Of a stretch of DNA of 64,000 nucleotides, positions 55,100 through 64,000 are shown in pieces; position 1 is the stretch's first letter; each line of letters begins with the position of its first letter. The stretch spans positions 17,546,001 through 17,610,000 of the forward strand of contig OZ059897.1 in assembly GCA_964057225.1 (NCBI GenBank), in the 5' to 3' direction. The stretch is from Auanema rhodensis. Taxonomy: Eukaryota; Nematoda; Chromadorea; Rhabditida; Rhabditidae. The notes under the pieces are model-generated. The model worked only from the letters and a program-made list of their open reading frames with translations. It was not told the DNA's origin and made no database searches. A program made the translations under genes and the position numbers.

Positions 55100-58000
55100 A
55101 ACGCTTGATACAAAAATTAGTTCTGATCGTTTGAAAAATGATGCATTAGTGTATGTTGAGTTTCCATGTACACTCAACATTGCTTCCAAAAACATTTTGA
55201 CAAAAATTTTTTCGAAAAATTTCAAAATAATTTAGCAAAAAGTAGATGTTTTTAGATTCCTTTTTTCAAGGCAAAGACGATGGACAATGTTATTCAACGA
55301 AAAAATTTATTCTTCAGGGTGAAAATCGAGGATATAAGTGTGAACTTATATCAGTTGATATCTCGGTGCATTTTTAAGCTAGCGCAAATCTGATAACACA
55401 GATCGACGCAGCTTAAAAATCCGCATCGAATGCACTATACTACATTGAGAAACGCTTAATACAAAAATTAGTTATGATCGTTTGAAAAATGATGCATCAG
55501 TGTATGTTGAGTTTCCATGTACACTCAACATTGCTTCCAAAAACATTTTGACAAAACTTTTTTCGAAAAATTTCAAGATAATTTAGCAAAAAGTAGATGT
55601 TTTTAGATTCCTTTTTTCAAGGCAAAGACGATGGACAATGTTATTCAACGAAAAAAACAATTCTTCAGGGTGAAAATCGAGGATATAAGTGTGAACTTAT
55701 ATCAGTTGATATATCGGTGCATTTTTAAGCTAGCGCAAATCTGATAACACAGATCGACGCAGCTTACAAATCCGCATCGAATGCACTATACTACATTGAG
55801 AAACGCTTAATACAAAAATTAGTTATGATCGTTTGAAAAATGATGCATTAGTGTATGTTGAGTTTCCATGTACACTCAACATTGCTTCCAAAAACATTTT
55901 GACAAAAATTTTTTCGAAAAATTTCAAAATAATTTAGCAAAAAGTAGATGTTTTTAGATTCCTTTTTTCAAGGCAAAGACGATGGACAATGTTATTCAAC
56001 GAAAAAATTTATTCTTCAGGGTGAAAATCGAGGATATAAGTGTGAACTTATATCAGTTGATATCTCGGTGTATTTTTAAGCTAGCGCAAGTCTGATAACA
56101 CAGATCGACGCAGCTTAAAAATCCGCATCGAATGCACTATACTACATTGAGAAACGCTTAATACAAAAATTAGTTATGATCGTTTGAAAAATGATGCATT
56201 AGTGTATGTTGAGTTTCCATGTACACTCAACATTGCTTCCAAAAACATTTTGACAAAACTTTTTTCGAAAAATTTCAAGATAATTTAGCAAAAAGTAGAT
56301 GTTTTTAGATTCCTTTTTTCAAGGCAAAGACGATGGACAATGTTATTCAACGAAAAAAACAATTCTTCAGGGTGAAAATCGAGGATATAAGTGTGAACTT
56401 ATATCAGTTGATATATCGGTGCATTTTTAAGCTAGCGCAAATCTGATAACACAGATCGACGCAGCTTACAAATCCGCATCGAATGCACTATACTACATTG
56501 AGAAACGCTTAATACAAAAATTAGTTATGATCGTTTGAAAAATGATGCATTAGTGTATGTTGAGTTTCCATGTACACTCAACATTGCTTCCAAAAACATT
56601 TTGACAAAAATTTTTTCGAAAAATTTCAAGATAATTTAGCAAAAAGTAGATGTTTTTAGATTCCTTTTTTCAAGGCAAAGACGATGGACAATGTTATTCA
56701 ACGAAAAAATTAATTCTTCAGGGTGAAAATCGAGGATATAAGTGTGAACTTATATCAGTTGATATCTCGGTGCATTTTTAAGCTAGCGCAAATCTGATAA
56801 CACAGATCGACGTAGCTTAAAAATCCGCATCGAATGCACTATACTACATTGAGAAACGCTTAATACAAAAATTAGTTATGATCGTTTGAAAAATGATGCA
56901 TTAGTGTATGTTGAGTTTCCATGTACACTCAACATTGCTTCCAAAAACATTTTGACAAAAATTTTTTCGAAAAATTTCAAAATAATTTAGCAAAAAGTAG
57001 ATGTTTTTAGATTCCTTTTTTCAAGGCAAAGACGATGGACAATGTTATTCAACGAAAAAATTAATTCTTCAGGGTGAAAATCGAGGATATAAGTGTGAAC
57101 TTATATCAGTTGATATCTCGGTGCATTTTTAAGCTAGCGCAAATCTGATAACACAGATCGACGTAGCTTGAAAATCCGCATCGAATGCACTATACTACAT
57201 TGAGAAACGCTTAATACAAAAATTAGTTATGATCGTTTGAAAAATGATGCATTAGTGTATGTTGAGTTTCCATGTACACTCAACATTGCTTCCAAAAACA
57301 TTTTGACAAAATTTTTTTCGAAAAATTTCAAAATAATTTAGCAAAAAGTAGATGTTTTTAGATTCCTTTTTTCAAGGCAAAGACGATGGACAATGTTATT
57401 CAACGAAAAAAACAATTCTTCAGGGTGAAAATCGAGGATATAAGTGTGAACTTATATCAGTTGATATATCGGTGCATTTTTAAGCTAGCGCAAATCTGAT
57501 AACACAGATCGACGCAGCTTAAAAATCCGCATCGAATGCACTATACTACATTGGGAAACGCTTGATACAAAAATTAGTTCTGATCGTTTGAAAAATGATG
57601 CATTAGTGTATGTTGAGTTTCCATGTACGCTCAACATTGCTTCCAAAAACATTTTGACAAAAATTTTTTCGAAAAATTTCAAAATAATTTAGCAAAAAGT
57701 AGATGTTTTTAGATTCCTTTTTTCAAGGCAAAGACGATGGACAATGTTATTCAACGAAAAAATTTATTCTTCAGGGTGAAAATCGAGGATATAAGTGTGA
57801 ACTTATATCAGTTGATATCTCGGTGCATTTTTAAGCTAGCGCAAATCTGATAACACAGATCGACGCAGCTTAAAAATCCGCATCGAATGCACTATACTAC
57901 ATTGAGAAACGCTTAATACAAAAATTAGTTATGATCGTTTGAAAAATGATGCATTAGTGTATGTTGAGTTTCCATGTACACTCAACATTGCTTCCAAAAA

Positions 58001-58960
58001 CATTTTGACAAAAATTTTTTCGAAAAATTTCAAGATAATTTAGCAAAAAGTAGATGTTTTTAGATTCCTTTTTTCAAGGCAAAGACGATGGACAATGTTA
58101 TTCAACGAAAAAATTAATTCTTCAGGGTGAAAATCGAGGATATAAGTGTGAACTTATATCAGTTGATATCTCGGTGCATTTTTAAGCTAGCGCAAATCTG
58201 ATAACACAGATCGACGTAGCTTAAAAATCCGCATCGAATGCACTATACTACATTGAGAAACGCTTAATACAAAAATTAGTTATGATCGTTTGAAAAATGA
58301 TGCATTAGTGTATGTTGAGTTTCCATGTACACTCAACATTGCTTCCAAAAACATTTTGACAAAAATTTTTTCGAAAAATTTCAAAATAATTTAGCAAAAA
58401 GTAGATGTTTTTAGATTCCTTTTTTCAAGGCAAAGACGATGGACAATGTTATTCAACGAAAAAATTAATTCTTCAGGGTGAAAATCGAGGATATAAGTGT
58501 GAACTTATATCAGTTGATATCTCGGTGCATTTTTAAGCTAGCGCAAATCTGATAACACAGATCGACGTAGCTTAAAAATCCGCATCGAATGCACTATACT
58601 ACATTGAGAAACGCTTAATACAAAAATTAGTTATGATCGTTTGAAAAATGATGCATTAGTGTATGTTGAGTTTCCATGTACACTCAACATTGCTTCCAAA
58701 AACATTTTGACAAAAATTTTTTCGAAAAATTTCAAAATAATTTAGCAAAAAGTAGATGTTTTTAGATTCCTTTTTTCAAGGCAAAGACGATGGACAATGT
58801 TATTCAACGAAAAAAACAATTCTTCAGGGTGAAAATCGAGGATATAAGTGTGAACTTATATCAGTTGATATATCGGTGCATTTTTAAGCTAGCGCAAATC
58901 TGATAACACAGATCGACGCAGCTTAAAAATCCGCATCGAATGCACTATACTACATTGGGA
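55100..58960 (+). repeat. 11-mer HOR copy 2 (units 157-167), 3,861 bp
   Basis: This is directly tandem to the previous 11-mer with the same variant order. One class difference seen by eye is that its last monomer ends ATTGGG rather than ATTGAG. The ATTGGG ending is inherited by the 7-mer unit at 58,961-61,417. Confidence 0.9.
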
Positions 58961-61417
58961 AACGCTTGATACAAAAATTAGTTATGATCGTTTGAAAAAT
59001 GATGCATTAGTGTATGTTGAGTTTCCATGTACACTCAACATTGCTTCCAAAAACATTTTGACAAAAATTTTTTCGAAAAATTTCAAGATAATTTAGCAAA
59101 AAGTAGATGTTTTTAGATTCCTTTTTTCAAGGCAAAGACGATGGACAATGTTATTCAACGAAAAAATTAATTCTTCAGGGTGAAAATCGAGGATATAAGT
59201 GTGAACTTATATCAGTTGATATCTCGGTGCATTTTTAAGCTAGCGCAAATCTGATAACACAGATCGACGTAGCTTAAAAATCCGCATCGAATGCACTATA
59301 CTACATTGAGAAACGCTTAATACAAAAATTAGTTATGATCGTTTGAAAAATGATGCATTAGTGTATGTTGAGTTTCCATGTACACTCAACATTGCTTCCA
59401 AAAACATTTTGACAAAAATTTTTTCGAAAAATTTCAAAATAATTTAGCAAAAAGTAGATGTTTTTAGATTCCTTTTTTCAAGGCAAAGACGATGGACAAT
59501 GTTATTCAACGAAAAAATTAATTCTTCAGGGTGAAAATCGAGGATATAAGTGTGAACTTATATCAGTTGATATCTCGGTGCATTTTTAAGCTAGCGCAAA
59601 TCTGATAACACAGATCGACGTAGCTTGAAAATCCGCATCGAATGCACTATACTACATTGAGAAACGCTTAATACAAAAATTAGTTATGATCGTTTGAAAA
59701 ATGATGCATTAGTGTATGTTGAGTTTCCATGTACACTCAACATTGCTTCCAAAAACATTTTGACAAAATTTTTTTCGAAAAATTTCAAAATAATTTAGCA
59801 AAAAGTAGATGTTTTTAGATTCCTTTTTTCAAGGCAAAGACGATGGACAATGTTATTCAACGAAAAAAACAATTCTTCAGGGTGAAAATCGAGGATATAA
59901 GTGTGAACTTATATCAGTTGATATATCGGTGCATTTTTAAGCTAGCGCAAATCTGATAACACAGATCGACGCAGCTTAAAAATCCGCATCGAATGCACTA
60001 TACTACATTGGGAAACGCTTGATACAAAAATTAGTTCTGATCGTTTGAAAAATGATGCATTAGTGTATGTTGAGTTTCCATGTACGCTCAACATTGCTTC
60101 CAAAAACATTTTGACAAAAATGTTTTCGAAAAATTTCAAAATAATTTAGCAAAAAGTAGATGTTTTTAGATTCCTTTTTTCAAGGCAAAGACGATGGACA
60201 ATGTTATTCAACGAAAAAATTTATTCTTCAGGGTGAAAATCGAGGATATAAGTGTGAACTTATATCAGTTGATATCTCGGTGCATTTTTAAGCTAGCGCA
60301 AATCTGATAACACAGATCGACGCAGCTTAAAAATCCGCATCGAATGCACTATACTACATTGAGAAACGCTTAATACAAAAATTAGTTATGATCGTTTGAA
60401 AAATGATGCATTAGTGTATGTTGAGTTTCCATGTACACTCAACATTGCTTCCAAAAACATTTTGACAAAAATTTTTTCGAAAAATTTCAAGATAATTTAG
60501 CAAAAAGTAGATGTTTTTAGATTCCTTTTTTCAAGGCAAAGACGATGGACAATGTTATTCAACGAAAAAATTAATTCTTCAGGGTGAAAATCGAGGATAT
60601 AAGTGTGAACTTATATCAGTTGATATCTCGGTGCATTTTTAAGCTAGCGCAAATCTGATAACACAGATCGACGTAGCTTAAAAATCCGCATCGAATGCAC
60701 TATACTACATTGAGAAACGCTTAATACAAAAATTAGTTATGATCGTTTGAAAAATGATGCATTAGTGTATGTTGAGTTTCCATGTACACTCAACATTGCT
60801 TCCAAAAACATTTTGACAAAAATTTTTTCGAAAAATTTCAAAATAATTTAGCAAAAAGTAGATGTTTTTAGATTCCTTTTTTCAAGGCAAAGACGATGGA
60901 CAATGTTATTCAACGAAAAAATTAATTCTTCAGGGTGAAAATCGAGGATATAAGTGTGAACTTATATCAGTTGATATCTCGGTGCATTTTTAAGCTAGCG
61001 CAAATCTGATAACACAGATCGACGTAGCTTAAAAATCCGCATCGAATGCACTATACTACATTGAGAAACGCTTAATACAAAAATTAGTTATGATCGTTTG
61101 AAAAATGATGCATTAGTGTATGTTGAGTTTCCATGTACACTCAACATTGCTTCCAAAAACATTTTGACAAAAATTTTTTCGAAAAATTTCAAAATAATTT
61201 AGCAAAAAGTAGATGTTTTTAGATTCCTTTTTTCAAGGCAAAGACGATGGACAATGTTATTCAACGAAAAAAACAATTCTTCAGGGTGAAAATCGAGGAT
61301 ATAAGTGTGAACTTATATCAGTTGATATATCGGTGCATTTTTAAGCTAGCGCAAATCTGATAACACAGATCGACGCAGCTTAAAAATCCGCATCGAATGC
61401 ACTATACTACATTGGGA
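58961..61417 (+). repeat. 7-mer HOR (units 168-174), 2,457 bp
   Basis: This repeats the last seven monomers of the 11-mer without its first four. Its first monomer is a hybrid: A8G as in the four-monomer segment, but A24 intact and a C310T body as in unit 161. This is what unequal exchange inside a monomer would leave. Unit 171 carries a private T to G change at 60,122. Confidence 0.9.
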
Positions 61418-63874
61418 AACGCTTGATACAAAAATTAGTTATGATCGTTTGAAAAATGATGCATTAGTGTATGTTGAGTTTCCATGTACACTCAACATTG
61501 CTTCCAAAAACATTTTGACAAAAATTTTTTCGAAAAATTTCAAGATAATTTAGCAAAAAGTAGATGTTTTTAGATTCCTTTTTTCAAGGCAAAGACGATG
61601 GACAATGTTATTCAACGAAAAAATTAATTCTTCAGGGTGAAAATCGAGGATATAAGTGTGAACTTATATCAGTTGATATCTCGGTGCATTTTTAAGCTAG
61701 CGCAAATCTGATAACACAGATCGACGTAGCTTAAAAATCCGCATCGAATGCACTATACTACATTGAGAAACGCTTAATACAAAAATTAGTTATGATCGTT
61801 TGAAAAATGATGCATTAGTGTATGTTGAGTTTCCATGTACACTCAACATTGCTTCCAAAAACATTTTGACAAAAATTTTTTCGAAAAATTTCAAAATAAT
61901 TTAGCAAAAAGTAGATGTTTTTAGATTCCTTTTTTCAAGGCAAAGACGATGGACAATGTTATTCAACGAAAAAATTAATTCTTCAGGGTGAAAATCGAGG
62001 ATATAAGTGTGAACTTATATCAGTTGATATCTCGGTGCATTTTTAAGCTAGCGCAAATCTGATAACACAGATCGACGTAGCTTGAAAATCCGCATCGAAT
62101 GCACTATACTACATTGAGAAACGCTTAATACAAAAATTAGTTATGATCGTTTGAAAAATGATGCATTAGTGTATGTTGAGTTTCCATGTACACTCAACAT
62201 TGCTTCCAAAAACATTTTGACAAAATTTTTTTCGAAAAATTTCAAAATAATTTAGCAAAAAGTAGATGTTTTTAGATTCCTTTTTTCAAGGCAAAGACGA
62301 TGGACAATGTTATTCAACGAAAAAAACAATTCTTCAGGGTGAAAATCGAGGATATAAGTGTGAACTTATATCAGTTGATATATCGGTGCATTTTTAAGCT
62401 AGCGCAAATCTGATAACACAGATCGACGCAGCTTAAAAATCCGCATCGAATGCACTATACTACATTGGGAAACGCTTGATACAAAAATTAGTTCTGATCG
62501 TTTGAAAAATGATGCATTAGTGTATGTTGAGTTTCCATGTACGCTCAACATTGCTTCCAAAAACATTTTGACAAAAATTTTTTCGAAAAATTTCAAAATA
62601 ATTTAGCAAAAAGTAGATGTTTTTAGATTCCTTTTTTCAAGGCAAAGACGATGGACAATGTTATTCAACGAAAAAATTTATTCTTCAGGGTGAAAATCGA
62701 GGATATAAGTGTGAACTTATATCAGTTGATATCTCGGTGCATTTTTAAGCTAGCGCAAATCTGATAACACAGATCGACGCAGCTTAAAAATCCGCATCGA
62801 ATGCACTATACTACATTGAGAAACGCTTAATACAAAAATTAGTTATGATCGTTTGAAAAATGATGCATTAGTGTATGTTGAGTTTCCATGTACACTCAAC
62901 ATTGCTTCCAAAAACATTTTGACAAAAATTTTTTCGAAAAATTTCAAGATAATTTAGCAAAAAGTAGATGTTTTTAGATTCCTTTTTTCAAGGCAAAGAC
63001 GATGGACAATGTTATTCAACGAAAAAATTAATTCTTCAGGGTGAAAATCGAGGATATAAGTGTGAACTTATATCAGTTGATATCTCGGTGCATTTTTAAG
63101 CTAGCGCAAATCTGATAACACAGATCGACGTAGCTTAAAAATCCGCATCGAATGCACTATACTACATTGAGAAACGCTTAATACAAAAATTAGTTATGAT
63201 CGTTTGAAAAATGATGCATTAGTGTATGTTGAGTTTCCATGTACACTCAACATTGCTTCCAAAAACATTTTGACAAAAATTTTTTCGAAAAATTTCAAAA
63301 TAATTTAGCAAAAAGTAGATGTTTTTAGATTCCTTTTTTCAAGGCAAAGACGATGGACAATGTTATTCAACGAAAAAATTAATTCTTCAGGGTGAAAATC
63401 GAGGATATAAGTGTGAACTTATATCAGTTGATATCTCGGTGCATTTTTAAGCTAGCGCAAATCTGATAACACAGATCGACGTAGCTTAAAAATCCGCATC
63501 GAATGCACTATACTACATTGAGAAACGCTTAATACAAAAATTAGTTATGATCGTTTGAAAAATGATGCATTAGTGTATGTTGAGTTTCCATGTACACTCA
63601 ACATTGCTTCCAAAAACATTTTGACAAAAATTTTTTCGAAAAATTTCAAAATAATTTAGCAAAAAGTAGATGTTTTTAGATTCCTTTTTTCAAGGCAAAG
63701 ACGATGGACAATGTTATTCAACGAAAAAAACAATTCTTCAGGGTGAAAATCGAGGATATAAGTGTGAACTTATATCAGTTGATATATCGGTGCATTTTTA
63801 AGCTAGCGCAAATCTGATAACACAGATCGACGCAGCTTAAAAATCCGCATCGAATGCACTATACTACATTGAGA
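61418..63874 (+). repeat. 7-mer HOR (units 175-181), 2,457 bp
   Basis: This has the same seven variants in the same order, with the same hybrid first monomer. The only differences I see from the preceding 7-mer are the private T to G (absent here) and the last monomer ending ATTGAG instead of ATTGGG. It appears to belong to the youngest expansion in the window. Confidence 0.9.
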
Positions 63875-64000
63875 AACGCTTGATACAAAAATTAGTTCTG
63901 ATCGTTTGAAAAATGATGCATTAGTGTATGTTGAGTTTCCATGTACACTCAACATTGCTTCCAAAAACATTTTGACAAAAATTTTTTCGAAAAATTTCAA
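63875..64000 (+). repeat. Partial monomer (unit 182), first 126 bp
   Basis: It starts AACGCTTGAT and has GTTCTGATC, so it is an A8G+A24C type, like the first monomer of the 11-mer rather than the hybrid first monomer of the 7-mer. The array therefore continues past the window and may resume the 11-mer order. Confidence 0.9.

Larger units (their letters stand above)
1..64000 (+). repeat. Satellite DNA array, 351-bp monomer, about 182.4 copies
   Basis: The same 351-bp sequence recurs without a break from the first to the last base, always in the same orientation. Monomers begin at AACGCTTAAT or its variants and end at CTACATTGAGA. The total offset of the last monomer from perfect 351-bp spacing is 8 bp, which four 2-bp deletions explain fully, so I find no other net indel. 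Copies differ from each other by only a few substitutions. No transposon, gene or unique spacer interrupts the array. Such purity and length are typical of eukaryotic centromeric or pericentromeric satellites; that location is inferred. The monomer does not match a family I can name. Strand is arbitrary. Confidence 0.99.

Noticed and set aside
1-64000. CRISPR array
   Set aside because: The repeat is 351 bp with no unique spacers, far from the 25-50 bp repeats and variable spacers of CRISPR loci.
1-64000. Assignment to a named beetle, fly or nematode satellite family of similar length
   Set aside because: Length and A+T content resemble several known families, but I cannot recall a matching sequence, and a database search is needed to decide.

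Overview
The whole 64 kb window is one uninterrupted satellite DNA array. A monomer of 351 bp, about 31% G+C by hand count, is repeated head to tail in a single orientation: 182 complete copies plus the first 126 bp of a 183rd. I see no protein-coding gene, RNA gene, transposon, inverted segment or unique sequence anywhere. All but four monomers are exactly 351 bp; the four exceptions (349 bp) share one 2-bp deletion. Numbering monomers from 0, unit n starts at 1+351n for n=0-22, and then 2, 4, 6 and 8 bp earlier after the deletions in units 22, 24, 35 and 37. The host cannot be named from sequence alone. A long homogenised array of a dinucleosome-sized A+T-rich monomer points to a eukaryotic centromeric or pericentromeric region, and I do not recognise the monomer as a named family.

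The information lies in the arrangement of monomer variants. Linked substitutions at monomer positions 6-9, 24, 44, 48, 73, 107, 127, 138, 207-209, 255, 263, 289, 310, 316/317, 323 and 349 give each monomer an identity, and the order of these identities shows nested higher-order repeats (HORs). Left domain (1 to about 18.2 kb): a 4-unit-offset trimer repeat, then a 13-monomer block (4,559 bp) present twice, with the order of units changed at the end of the second copy. Middle (about 17.9-28.8 kb): a short two-monomer alternation, then a mosaic in which two- and four-unit blocks recur at spacings of 4, 11 and 15 units. Right domain (28.8-54.0 kb): a 39-monomer block (28,775-42,463) followed directly by a 33-monomer second copy (42,464-54,046). 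The second copy lacks one 5-mer and one single monomer and carries a patch that looks like gene conversion. Right end (51.2-63.9 kb): an 11-mer (3,861 bp) repeated in tandem, then its 7-mer sub-block (2,457 bp) repeated twice more. Private mutations order these events: the 39/33-mer duplication first, then the 11-mer, then the 7-mer.

Within each monomer there are several inverted repeats: an 8-bp dyad (54-81), a TTTTTCGAAAAA palindrome (109-120), a 9-bp stem closed by a GTGA loop (232-253) that overlaps a second palindrome (249-262), and a compound hairpin of about 59 nt (268-326). These could form cruciforms in DNA or stable hairpins in satellite RNA. All variant calls and alignments were made by eye; a dot plot and monomer clustering would verify them.
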